16,889 nt of DNA from an uncultured Acidimicrobium sp. (GCA_903895515.1 CAITUB010000205.1:1-16889); one strand, 5' to 3'. Counted from the stretch's first letter, positions 7,309 through 15,068 are shown. Program-made: numbers and translations. Notes: generated from the sequence alone by a model not told the origin.

Positions 7309-9207
7309 GTGAATCGCCCCCAGCAATCCATTTCATATTTGCCCGGCCTTGATGGGCTGCGCGCAATTGCGGTGTTGGCAGTGGTGGTCTACCACGCAAA
7401 TAAGAATTGGCTACATGGAGGTTTTCTCGGTGTAGAAGTGTTCTTCGTTATCAGCGGATACTTAATCACGCTGTTGTTGCTCACTGAATCTGAGCAGAGC
7501 GGAAGCATCAATTTCCGCGCATTCTGGATGCGTAGAGCGCGTCGTTTATTGCCGGCACTGTGGACGTTGCTCCTGGGAGTAACTGTTTACTGTTCGCTGT
7601 TTGAGCGCGCTGAATTGGGCAAACTTCGCGGCGATGTTGTTGCGGCGTTCATCTACATATTTAACTGGTTCAAAATCTGGGCTCGTGCTTCGTATTTTGA
7701 TGCAAGCGCACTCGATCCGCTTCGACATTTGTGGTCACTTGCCGTTGAAGAACAGTTCTATTTGGTGTGGCCGGTGCTCATTGCAGTGGTGTTGAAGAAG
7801 TACGGGCGTAAGCCGGCAAAATTGGGCGTCATCTTCCTCGGTATTTCGGTTGCAATCGCCATGTATGTCGCAACGACATACGCGCCCGGTGTTCGTGGAA
7901 CGCCTATCGAAACCCCTGAGCAATACATCTCGTTGTTTGGGCATGCCGTTTCGCGTCTCGACTTTTTGTTCCTAGGAACCATTGGACGCTCCGGCGGTCT
8001 GTTTCTCGGAGCAGCATTGGCGTTCTGGTTCCGACCATCAATGTTCACTGGCTCACATAATTCCAATGATCGCCACATCGTTTCAGCATTTGCTGTTGCG
8101 GGAATGGCCGGACTTGCTTACTTGATGTGGACATTCCACGACGTGGTATTTGTTGCTGAAACTGGCGGCATCCGTGGGTACGACCCACTGTTCCAAGGTG
8201 GGTTCCTGCTCGTGGGCGTTGCAACGTGTGCGATTATCACTGCCGCAGTTCATCCGCAATCATTCGTGGGCAACGCGGTGTTGGGTAATCCTGTTTTCAC
8301 TTACATCGGTCGCCGCTCGTACGGCCTGTACCTGTTCCATTGGCCAGTGTTTCAGCTGTATCGCAAGGTTGCGAGCAACTATTTGACTATTCCGCAATTC
8401 ATTGTGCTGTTCATCGTCATTTTGGTGCTCACCGAATTGTCGTACCGTTTTATTGAAATGCCAGTGCGTGAAGGTCGGCTTGGCGAAACGTGGCACAAGT
8501 TGCGATTCCCGCGAACCGATGCCGACACCGAACGGCGTAACAAAGTGTTTGCACTTGGCGTAGTTGCCGCCGTGCTTCCTGTGTTTTCACTAGTGAGTCT
8601 GGCAATTGGAACCGGTCAGGGGAAAATCGCAGAAAGCATTAAAAGCGGAGAAGGTGCAGTGCAGAACCTGCTCGGAACAACTGTTGCGCCAGACCCAAAC
8701 GTAACGACGATTCCGGGAACTCAGACCACCACACTTGACGGGCAACAGATTCCAATCCTTGCTATCGGCGACTCCGTTATGTTGGGCGCCGCGCGAATTC
8801 TTACCGATCGCGGAATCACAGTTGATGCACTGAAGAGCCGCCCATTCAGGCAGGCGTTAGAAATCGCAAACTACGTGAAGTCAATTAATCGCCTAGGTGA
8901 GTTCGTCATTATTCACTTAGGAACGAACAACTATGTCGACCAGAAAACGTTGGACGAGATTATGGTTCCGTTGAAAGATGTTGATTTGGTGCTGTTGCTC
9001 ACAGCGCATGTTCCAACGAGGGCGTGGCAAGACCCGAATAATGCCCTCGTCCGTGCGATGCCAAATGAATATGGAAATGTGAAGGTGTTGGACTGGTATC
9101 AAATTGCCGAGGAACACCCTGAATATCTGTACGGCGACAAAGTTCACTTAAATAATGAAGGCCAAAAGGTCTACGCAGATCTCATCATGCAAGCAATAGG
9201 GAAGTAA
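7309..9207 (+). CDS. membrane acyltransferase 3 (OafA type) with C-terminal SGNH-like domain
   Basis: A 632-residue two-part envelope protein. Residues 8-400 form the acyltransferase-3 membrane domain: GLDGLRAIAVLAVVVYHA (13-30, with the conserved His29), GVEVFFVISGYLI (41-53), the basic MRRARRLLPA (74-83), SLAVEEQFYLVWP (from 143) and a late segment with GLYLFHWPVF; about ten or eleven helices are visible. A further helix and a Thr/Pro-rich linker lead to a C-terminal SGNH-hydrolase-like domain (about 480-632) with GDS (487-489), GTNN (538-541) and DKVH (Asp610, His613). Such OafA/OatA-type proteins O-acetylate cell-surface sugars, peptidoglycan or lipopolysaccharide; the acceptor here is unknown. 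The GTG start abuts the sucD stop codon and mdh follows after 10 nt, an odd place for an envelope enzyme. Confidence 0.92.
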   Translation: MNRPQQSISYLPGLDGLRAIAVLAVVVYHANKNWLHGGFLGVEVFFVISGYLITLLLLTESEQSGSINFRAFWMRRARRLLPALWTLLLGVTVYCSLFERAELGKLRGDVVAAFIYIFNWFKIWARASYFDASALDPLRHLWSLAVEEQFYLVWPVLIAVVLKKYGRKPAKLGVIFLGISVAIAMYVATTYAPGVRGTPIETPEQYISLFGHAVSRLDFLFLGTIGRSGGLFLGAALAFWFRPSMFTGSHNSNDRHIVSAFAVAGMAGLAYLMWTFHDVVFVAETGGIRGYDPLFQGGFLLVGVATCAIITAAVHPQSFVGNAVLGNPVFTYIGRRSYGLYLFHWPVFQLYRKVASNYLTIPQFIVLFIVILVLTELSYRFIEMPVREGRLGETWHKLRFPRTDADTERRNKVFALGVVAAVLPVFSLVSLAIGTGQGKIAESIKSGEGAVQNLLGTTVAPDPNVTTIPGTQTTTLDGQQIPILAIGDSVMLGAARILTDRGITVDALKSRPFRQALEIANYVKSINRLGEFVIIHLGTNNYVDQKTLDEIMVPLKDVDLVLLLTAHVPTRAWQDPNNALVRAMPNEYGNVKVLDWYQIAEEHPEYLYGDKVHLNNEGQKVYADLIMQAIGK

Positions 9208-9217
9208 GGTTTTCGCC

Positions 9218-10204
9218 ATGACAACACCAGTTCGAATTGCAATCACCGGCGCAGCCGGACAAATCGGTTACAGCCTGCTCTTCCGCATTGCCTCAGGCGC
9301 AATGCTTGGCCCCGACACCCCAGTCATTTTGCAGTTGCTTGAAGTAACGCCTGCGCTCGGAGCGCTTGGTGGCGTGAAAATGGAACTCGATGACTGTGCG
9401 TTCAGCTCGCTGGTCGATGTTGTCTGCACCGACGATGCCAGCGTTGCATTTGGCGACGCCGATATTGCCATGTTGGTTGGAGCGATGCCTCGCAAAGATG
9501 GCATGGAGCGTTCCGATCTGTTGTCGGCAAACGGTGGAATTTTTAAGCCGCAAGGCCAAGCAATTAGTGCAAATGCGAAGAAAAACGTAAAGGTGCTTGT
9601 TGTAGGAAACCCTGCAAACACCAACTCGCTCATTGCTATGCACAACGCACCAAACATTGACCCACGCCAGTTCACTGCCATGACGCGCCTCGATCACAAC
9701 CGTGCAGTAAGTCAGTTGGCTCAAAAAGTTGGACGCCCGGTTACTTCCGTAAAGAAGATGACCATTTGGGGCAACCACTCAACAACGCAATACCCAGACT
9801 TGTTCCATGCAGAAGTTGATGGCAAGAATGCTGCACAACTGATAAACGATCAGCAATGGATTGAGGACACGTATATTCCAACGGTTGCCAAGCGTGGTGC
9901 TGCAGTGATCAAGGCTCGCGGTTCATCGTCAGCTGCTTCTGCTGCCAATGCCGCTTTGGAGCACGTGCGTTCATGGGTGCAGGGAACTCCTGCAGGCGAT
10001 TGGGTATCAATGGCGGTGCCATCGGACGGCAGCTACGGCGTGCCAGAAGGCCTCATTTCTTCATTCCCGTGCACCTGCGAAAACGGTGAGTACAAGATTG
10101 TGCAGGGGCTTGATATCGATGCGTTTAGTCGCGCACGTATCGATGCGTCAGTTGCAGAACTTGGCGAAGAGCGCGATGCTGTTCGCCAACTTGGTCTGAT
10201 CTAA
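9218..10204 (+). CDS. mdh: malate dehydrogenase (type 2)
   Basis: A 328-residue NAD-dependent malate dehydrogenase of the cytosolic/Thermus type, oxidising malate to oxaloacetate. It shows the Rossmann motif GAAGQIG (11-17) and an acidic residue at the end of the second strand (Glu42), which favours NAD over NADP. The substrate-binding arginines are Arg92 and Arg98 in MPRKDGMERSDL, with Arg162 in RLDHNRA. The catalytic pair is Asp159 and His187 (WGNHS). Length is as expected. It closes the carbon-metabolism block with sucC and sucD, and is preceded by an AAGG sequence about 10 nt before the ATG. Its stop codon overlaps the stop of the convergent peptidase gene: the four bases CTAA at 10201-10204 hold a TAA on one strand and a TAG on the other. 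Confidence 0.97.
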   Translation: MTTPVRIAITGAAGQIGYSLLFRIASGAMLGPDTPVILQLLEVTPALGALGGVKMELDDCAFSSLVDVVCTDDASVAFGDADIAMLVGAMPRKDGMERSDLLSANGGIFKPQGQAISANAKKNVKVLVVGNPANTNSLIAMHNAPNIDPRQFTAMTRLDHNRAVSQLAQKVGRPVTSVKKMTIWGNHSTTQYPDLFHAEVDGKNAAQLINDQQWIEDTYIPTVAKRGAAVIKARGSSSAASAANAALEHVRSWVQGTPAGDWVSMAVPSDGSYGVPEGLISSFPCTCENGEYKIVQGLDIDAFSRARIDASVAELGEERDAVRQLGLI

Positions 10205-10845
10205 GAACTTCTTGTCCCGTCAATGGCGGAATCTGCTCTCGAACGTGAGCAGCCAAGTGGATCTTTCTTTTCTAGTTGAGCGATTTCCTTACGTGGTGAA
10301 AGTTGCTTGCCTGTTTTCCATGCGTCCAGGTACTGCTGCGGCCAAATTTCGCCTTGTAGTAAATACACCTCGGCTAGTGGGCACACACGCGAAATACCCA
10401 TGTGCGTGTGGCATCGCGTGATTCGCGCATTCCCGCTTGATCCCATGACGCCTATCCAGTCGCCAGCAGACACTCGTTGATTTTTCACAACTTTTATTCG
10501 TCCCAAGTGAGAGAAGAAGTAGCGAACCCCGTCATCACCCTGCACTGTGATGGATAAGCCACCGCGTGTTCCAGGTGAATCGTTTTCAGGAGTCCATTTG
10601 TCTAAACGATGCAATTGTGAGATGACACCAGCTGTCGGTGCAAGAATGCGCGCATAGCAGCCTTCAACATCGACTGCCGGATAGTGCAAGTGATCTTTGG
10701 GATATTGAACCGCAACTTTGGCAAACGGGAAAACGTACTTTGCACCTTCGTTCTCGGCTAAAGCAATACGCGGAAAAAGCGAAACGGTGATCAACGTTGT
10801 AGCGACAATACGCAAGGAAGTTTGAGTGCGGAATCGCCAACGCAT
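10201..10845 (-). CDS. exported M23-family (LytM-type) peptidase-like protein
   Basis: A 214-residue protein with a signal peptide: basic start, hydrophobic core and a probable signal-peptidase site after ALA (residue 30). The mature part is a single M23 domain of the lysostaphin/LytM fold. The zinc-site residues appear intact: a His-rich HLHYPAVD (His52 or His54, Asp59), SHLG (His113) and HTHMG (His146, His148). M23 enzymes cut peptidoglycan cross-bridges, or act as regulators of amidases when the site is degenerate. There is no LysM or SH3 anchoring domain; the tail after about 180 is charged and unstructured-looking. The gene lies 9 nt downstream of the DUF2157-like gene and is probably co-transcribed with it. 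In other Actinobacteria an M23 gene sits between pcrA and sucC, so this may be the relocated counterpart. Confidence 0.87.
   Translation of the reverse strand: MRWRFRTQTSLRIVATTLITVSLFPRIALAENEGAKYVFPFAKVAVQYPKDHLHYPAVDVEGCYARILAPTAGVISQLHRLDKWTPENDSPGTRGGLSITVQGDDGVRYFFSHLGRIKVVKNQRVSAGDWIGVMGSSGNARITRCHTHMGISRVCPLAEVYLLQGEIWPQQYLDAWKTGKQLSPRKEIAQLEKKDPLGCSRSRADSAIDGTRSS
10233..10252 (+). terminator. possible hairpin downstream of mdh
   Basis: CTGCTC and GAGCAG form a 6-bp stem around an 8-nt loop, 28 nt past the mdh stop. A T-rich stretch follows on the plus strand at about 10262-10275. The hairpin lies within the convergent peptidase gene. It is short and may be coincidental. Confidence 0.28.
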
Positions 10846-10854
10846 AACGAGACT

Positions 10855-11763
10855 CTAGGTGACGGCGTTGCCTTTTTTGGAAATAGCGATTGAGGTGAAA
10901 ACAATTATTACGCCGACTCCAATAACTGATAAGCCCTGCATTAACGGAGAGTTAAATAGTCGACCAGCAAGTACGCCAGTTATGACGGTTACCCCTAATC
11001 CACCCGCTGCAACGACTTCCAAATGCATTCGTTTGGCTCCAAAGATGAATAACAGACCAACAATTGCGAAACCAATGATTGGTTGCCAAGTGTTGTTGTC
11101 CCAAGTTGAATACGCGATAGCCGCAATCAATATGCTGGCTGCGCCTGCACCCCGAGCAACAAATCGAAGCCCGATGTTGCGCAGCGAAAACCACATGAGC
11201 GCCGTTCCAGAGCCAACAAACAGCAATGGAGCAACAGACGTATCGGGAAGAAATTGAGTAATTGCTCCTGCCATAAATGGTTGAGTTGCTGAGACGATGA
11301 TGATTGTGCCGATGAACGTTGTGCGTGATGACAGTCCAATACCAATCGCGAGTGCCATTGCTGATGCAATCAGCAGAATGTAATCACTATGCACATTGCA
11401 AATGTCAAGAAGAAGACCAATTGCAATCGCAAAGGTCATAGTTGAAACTGCGGCAATGCTCTCTCCAAGTGTGTTGAGCCTGCCACCTTTCTTCATTAAT
11501 TTGTAGGAAAGAATCGCCGTCGCACATGATGCAATGAACAATGCTGCATCAATACTTGCCTGAGACATGTCGTGCATAAGAGCAGCAACAATCCACACCA
11601 GGCCGACAAAGATGACTGATCCACCAAGATATGAGGCAATGTCCGAAAAGGGAATGGACCACATTGGTGCATCTCGAAACTCCTGGGCCTCACTTGCAGT
11701 GAGTTTCCCCGATGCTTCATATTCGTTAATCAAACTGCCAACACTCTTGCGGTTCTTGGCCAT
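10855..11763 (-). CDS. DUF2157-like polytopic membrane protein
   Basis: A 302-residue integral membrane protein. The first 45 residues are soluble, with a helical segment of the type INEYEASGKLTASEAQEF (13-30) that resembles the cytoplasmic N-terminal domain of DUF2157 proteins. About ten transmembrane helices follow, spaced evenly between about 46 and 296, with very short loops and few charges. The function of the family is not known. It is the first gene of a two-gene minus-strand unit with the M23-like peptidase, and so may relate to the cell envelope; that is inference from position only. The ATG at 11763 has no Shine-Dalgarno site but has a TAGTAT hexamer 6 nt upstream, so it is probably leaderless. 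Confidence 0.8.
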   Translation of the reverse strand: MAKNRKSVGSLINEYEASGKLTASEAQEFRDAPMWSIPFSDIASYLGGSVIFVGLVWIVAALMHDMSQASIDAALFIASCATAILSYKLMKKGGRLNTLGESIAAVSTMTFAIAIGLLLDICNVHSDYILLIASAMALAIGIGLSSRTTFIGTIIIVSATQPFMAGAITQFLPDTSVAPLLFVGSGTALMWFSLRNIGLRFVARGAGAASILIAAIAYSTWDNNTWQPIIGFAIVGLLFIFGAKRMHLEVVAAGGLGVTVITGVLAGRLFNSPLMQGLSVIGVGVIIVFTSIAISKKGNAVT

Positions 11764-11769
11764 ACGCCG

Positions 11770-11775
11770 ATACTA
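11770..11775 (-). promoter_or_regulatory. putative -10 element for the DUF2157-like gene
   Basis: TAGTAT on the minus strand ends 6 nt before the ATG at 11763, the spacing expected when transcription starts at the start codon. The 33-nt gap to the divergent nucleoside hydrolase gene must hold both promoters. Confidence 0.45.
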
Positions 11776-11782
11776 CGAGTGT

Positions 11783-11788
11783 TACGGT
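11783..11788 (+). promoter_or_regulatory. putative -10 element for the nucleoside hydrolase gene
   Basis: TACGGT fits TANNNT and ends 8 nt before ATG 11797, where no Shine-Dalgarno site is found. The spacing is slightly longer than ideal for a leaderless start, so this is weaker than the divergent element at 11770-11775. Confidence 0.35.
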
Positions 11789-11796
11789 GTCTGCCG

Positions 11797-12726
11797 ATGA
11801 AACGTAAATTTTGGATTGATACCGATACGGCAAGCGATGACGCAGTAGCGCTGATTATGGCGTTTATGCACCCAGACATTGAAGTAATCGGGGTGTCGAT
11901 TGTGGCAGGAAACGTGCCACTCAACATGGGCGTGCAGAACGCTTTGTACACAGCAGAGATATGCGGTGCAACGATGCCAATATATGCAGGAGCTGCAAAA
12001 CCGCTCGTGCGAGAGCTTGGAACAGCACAGTTCGTTCACGGTGAAGACGGAATGGGAGACATCGGACTTGTGCTGTCTGGCCGTACTCCAACGCCAGGGA
12101 ATGGAATAGACAAGCTCATTGAGGCACTCCATGCCCATTCTGGTCATATCGAGTTAGTCACGCTCGGGCCACTCACCAACATTGCGCTCGCACTGCAGCA
12201 AGACCCAAGCATCGCCAAAGCAGTCAAGCGCTGCGTGGTGATGGGTGCGGTTGCAGATCACATTGGCAACGTCACGCAAGTCGCCGAGTTCAACATGTGG
12301 GTTGACCCAGAAGCCGTGGACATTGTGTTGCAGTCGGGAATGCATCTGGAGTTCGTGGGTTGGGACATTTCACGAACCGAAGCGGTGGTGACGCCGCAAG
12401 AGTCGGCGATGATCCGTTCGCTCGGTACTGATAGAGCAAGTTTTTCAGTAGATATTCAACGTGTGCTTGAAAAGTTCTGTGCAGAAGAAACACACTTGAA
12501 TGGGTTTGATCTTCCCGACCCAATTGCCATGGCGTATGCAATTGACACCAGTATTGCCACCGAAGCGCATCATTGGTATCTCGCTGCAGAAACGAGTTCT
12601 GCACTCACTCGTGGCATGGTCGTCATGGACACGCTAGGTGTCATGCATCAAGAGCCAAACGCCATTGTGGTCACACGTGCAAGTCATGAAAAATTCATGT
12701 CGATGTTGGTGGATGCGCTGCGATGA
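11797..12726 (+). CDS. inosine/uridine-preferring nucleoside hydrolase family protein
   Basis: A 309-residue enzyme predicted to cleave the N-glycosidic bond of ribonucleosides, giving base and ribose. The calcium-binding N-terminal motif is DTDTASDDA (8-16), a variant of the usual DTDPGxDDA that keeps the aspartates Asp8, Asp10, Asp14 and Asp15. Further family signs are GPLTNIALAL (124-133), MGAV (149-152), and EFNMWVDPEA (164-173) for ribose binding. The C-terminal calcium aspartate is Asp241 in LPDP, where many family members have a catalytic histidine in place of Pro240; base specificity is therefore uncertain. I chose ATG 11797, although a GTG at 11779 is in frame, because the family starts just before the aspartate motif. 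The last codon and stop overlap the asparaginase start (ATGA, 12723-12726), so the two genes are coupled. Confidence 0.9.
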   Translation: MKRKFWIDTDTASDDAVALIMAFMHPDIEVIGVSIVAGNVPLNMGVQNALYTAEICGATMPIYAGAAKPLVRELGTAQFVHGEDGMGDIGLVLSGRTPTPGNGIDKLIEALHAHSGHIELVTLGPLTNIALALQQDPSIAKAVKRCVVMGAVADHIGNVTQVAEFNMWVDPEAVDIVLQSGMHLEFVGWDISRTEAVVTPQESAMIRSLGTDRASFSVDIQRVLEKFCAEETHLNGFDLPDPIAMAYAIDTSIATEAHHWYLAAETSSALTRGMVVMDTLGVMHQEPNAIVVTRASHEKFMSMLVDALR

Positions 12727-13694
12727 GTAATTCACCATTGTCAGACGCGTTTGTTGAATTGGCAGTTTCAACGCGCAATGGTCACGACGAGTCACTGCAT
12801 TATGGGGCAGTTGTCGCACTTGCCCAAGATGGCTCGGTGCAGTTTGCACTTGGCGACCCCGGAGCGATTGTGTTTCCGCGGTCATCAACAAAACCGATTC
12901 AAGCAACGGCAATGGTGGCCAGCGGATTGCAACTGCCGCCGCGCATGCTTGCGCTGGTGTGTGCAAGCCACGATGGGCGTGAGGAACACTTACGAACAGC
13001 CACAGAAATTCTGGCAACTGCTGGGCTCACGCCAAACGACTTAGGCAATACTGCTGATTATCCGCTCGACCCGGAAGCGCACGACGCATCCTTACGTGCT
13101 GGAAACGCTAAATCAGCCTTGCAAATGAATTGCTCGGGCAAGCATTCAGGCATGCTGGCAACGTGTGTGCACAACAACTGGGATCGTGCCTCGTACTTAC
13201 ATGTCGATCATCCACTGCAACAACGCATTACCGACATGGTTCCTGAATTGTCGGGCGAAGATGCGTCGTACATCGGCATTGATGGTTGTGGTGCACCTGC
13301 TCATGCACTTTCACTGACTGGATTGGCACGTGCGTTTCGTTCAGTTGCCATCGCCAAGGAAGGCACGCCTGCGTCTCAGGTTGCGCATGCCATGCGAACG
13401 CATCCGGAAATGGTGGGTGGGCCAACACGTGACATCACCTTATTAATCCAGGGTGTTCCTGGGTTAATGGGCAAAGACGGCGCTGAAGGAGTGTTTGCAA
13501 TTGCCATGCCAGATGGCAGAGCAATAGCGCTAAAAATTTCAGATGGTGCAAATCGTGCACGCCCACCAGTAATGAAGTTTGCGCTTCAGGCATTGGGAAT
13601 TGATATCAGCAACGTTGACGCGCGCGCGTTTGAGTCGCCCATTATGGGCCACGGCAATGTTGTTGGTTCAGTGCGGGTTACAGCTCAGCTGTAA
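12723..13694 (+). CDS. L-asparaginase II family (class 3, Rhizobium etli type)
   Basis: A 323-residue member of the Asparaginase_II family (PF06089 type), which hydrolyses asparagine to aspartate and ammonia and is unrelated to the E. coli enzymes. The residues described for the R. etli enzyme ReAV, as I recall them, can be matched: Ser54-x-x-Lys57 (RSSTKP), Ser82 (CASHDG), Cys137 and Lys140 (NCSGKH), Asp187 and Cys189 (GIDGCG), and Lys251 (GKDGAEG). The two cysteines and the lysine of the metal site are therefore present. Length is normal and there is no signal peptide, so it is cytosolic. Translation is coupled to the nucleoside hydrolase through a 4-nt overlap; together they suggest salvage of nitrogen from nucleosides and amides. 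The 3' end forms a strong hairpin. Confidence 0.92.
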   Translation: MSNSPLSDAFVELAVSTRNGHDESLHYGAVVALAQDGSVQFALGDPGAIVFPRSSTKPIQATAMVASGLQLPPRMLALVCASHDGREEHLRTATEILATAGLTPNDLGNTADYPLDPEAHDASLRAGNAKSALQMNCSGKHSGMLATCVHNNWDRASYLHVDHPLQQRITDMVPELSGEDASYIGIDGCGAPAHALSLTGLARAFRSVAIAKEGTPASQVAHAMRTHPEMVGGPTRDITLLIQGVPGLMGKDGAEGVFAIAMPDGRAIALKISDGANRARPPVMKFALQALGIDISNVDARAFESPIMGHGNVVGSVRVTAQL

Positions 13695-13698
13695 CCCG
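13674..13698. terminator. perfect inverted repeat at the asparaginase stop, probable bidirectional terminator
   Basis: CGGGTTACAGC and GCTGTAACCCG form a perfect 11-bp stem with a 3-nt loop (TCA). The right arm contains the asparaginase TAA stop (13692-13694) and the left arm its last codons. The convergent aminotransferase gene ends 7 nt further on. There is no T-run on either strand, so it would be a U-less terminator or an mRNA 3' stabiliser. Its place between two convergent genes and its perfection make chance unlikely. Confidence 0.65.
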
Positions 13699-13705
13699 AC
13701 AACGA

Positions 13706-15055
13706 TCAGCCTTCGTAATACGAGTCGGCGATGGTCAACGCTTCGTCGATAATTGCAATACCTTCACGAACTTCGTCTGGCGTTGCGTTGCACGGTGGAA
13801 CAACGTGCGTGCGGTTGAAGTGGACGAACGGCCACAGGCCGCGCTTCTTGCACTCAGCAGCAAAGTCAAGCATTGGCTTGGCATCTGCGCCACCAGCGTT
13901 AAACGGAACAAGTGGTTTGCGCGTTTCGCGGTTACGTACCAGTTCAATTGCCCAGAACACACCGAGTCCGCGAACGTCTCCAACTGATGGGTGCTTCGCC
14001 TTCAGTTTTTCAAGTTCTGGTCCGATGACTGTTTCGCCGAGCATGCGTGCATTTTCAACAATCTTTTCTTCTTTGAAGATGTTGATGGATGCAACTGCAG
14101 CAGCACAAGCAAGTGGGTGACCGCTGTAGGTAAGTCCACCTGGGTACACACGATCTTTAAACGTGTCCGCAATCTTTTGGCTAATGATTACACCGCCGAG
14201 TGGAACATAACCAGAGTTCACTCCCTTAGCGAAGCAAATGAGGTCTGGTGTTACGTCCCAATGGTTTACTGCAAACCATTCGCCGCAACGACCAAAGCCG
14301 GCCATTACTTCGTCGCACATCATGACGATGCCGTAGCGATCGCACAATTCGCGAACACCTTTCAGGTAACCAGCAGGTGGAACCAAGATTCCGTTTGTAC
14401 CAACAACTGACTCAAGACCGATCATGGCCACGGTTTGTGGACCTTCCACCATCAATACATCTTCAAGGTGTTGCAATGCACGCTGACATTCTTCGGCTTC
14501 GTTTGCTGCGTGGAACGATGAACGGTATGCGTATGGTCCCCAAAACTTCACTGCGCCAGATGCGCCTGTTTCGTTTGGCCAACGGCGTGGGTCGCCGGTA
14601 AGCGCAATCGCTCCAGCAGTAGATCCGTGGTACGAACGGTACATGGTCAAAATTTTGTGACGACCCGTGTGCAGCTTGCTCATGCGAACTGCGTTCTCTG
14701 CAGCTTCGGCACCACCGTTGGTGAAAAACACCATATTCAAATCGCCAGGAGCAAGTTCAGTTATCAAACGTGCTGCTTCGCTTCGTGCGTCGTTAGCGAA
14801 TGCAGGTGCAATGGTGCACAAGCGCGCGGCTTGTTCTTGAATTGCGGCGATCAACTTTGGATGCTGGTGACCAATGTTGAGGTTGACCAGCTGGCTTGAA
14901 AAGTCGAGGTATTTCTTGCCCGAAGCATCGGTGAAATACGAGCCCTTTCCACTGACGATTTCAACAGGGTTAAGCGTTCCCTGTGCAGACCATGAATGGA
15001 AAACGTGTTTACGGTCGTTGATGAAGCCAGGGGTGGTGGTTGGATCGATTGTCAT
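13706..15055 (-). CDS. class III pyridoxal-phosphate aminotransferase
   Basis: A 449-residue fold-type I aminotransferase of the omega/class III group, which moves an amino group from an amine or omega-amino acid to pyruvate or 2-oxoglutarate. The cofactor-binding features are FTNGGAEAAENA (111-122) for the phosphate, YHGST (142-146) stacking on the ring, CDEVMAGFGR (247-256) with Asp248 on the pyridine nitrogen, and FAKGVNSGY (275-283) with the Schiff-base Lys277. The protein looks most like taurine-pyruvate, beta-alanine-pyruvate or putrescine-type enzymes; substrate cannot be fixed from sequence. The ATG has no Shine-Dalgarno site. A TAGGCT hexamer 7 nt upstream suggests its own leaderless promoter, although the NUDIX gene ends only 52 nt before on the same strand. 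Confidence 0.92.
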   Translation of the reverse strand: MTIDPTTTPGFINDRKHVFHSWSAQGTLNPVEIVSGKGSYFTDASGKKYLDFSSQLVNLNIGHQHPKLIAAIQEQAARLCTIAPAFANDARSEAARLITELAPGDLNMVFFTNGGAEAAENAVRMSKLHTGRHKILTMYRSYHGSTAGAIALTGDPRRWPNETGASGAVKFWGPYAYRSSFHAANEAEECQRALQHLEDVLMVEGPQTVAMIGLESVVGTNGILVPPAGYLKGVRELCDRYGIVMMCDEVMAGFGRCGEWFAVNHWDVTPDLICFAKGVNSGYVPLGGVIISQKIADTFKDRVYPGGLTYSGHPLACAAAVASINIFKEEKIVENARMLGETVIGPELEKLKAKHPSVGDVRGLGVFWAIELVRNRETRKPLVPFNAGGADAKPMLDFAAECKKRGLWPFVHFNRTHVVPPCNATPDEVREGIAIIDEALTIADSYYEG

Positions 15056-15062
15056 ATATCAG

Positions 15063-15068
15063 AGCCTA
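15063..15068 (-). promoter_or_regulatory. putative -10 element for the aminotransferase gene
   Basis: TAGGCT on the minus strand ends 7 nt before the ATG at 15055. It lies within a small inverted repeat (GCCTA / TAGGC, 15064-15078, 5-nt spacer) that could be a regulator site or a short hairpin; at 5 bp per arm this is weak. Confidence 0.4.

Noticed and set aside
9293..9778. 161-codon minus-strand open frame inside mdh
   Set aside because: It is antisense to the catalytic core of malate dehydrogenase; composition and pattern look like a shadow.
11779..11796. GTG 11779 as start of the nucleoside hydrolase
   Set aside because: It adds six residues that do not resemble the family and would overlap the putative -10 element; ATG 11797 places the aspartate motif at the normal distance.
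13991..14410. 139-codon plus-strand open frame inside the aminotransferase
   Set aside because: It is antisense to the cofactor-binding region of a clear aminotransferase and has no recognisable features.
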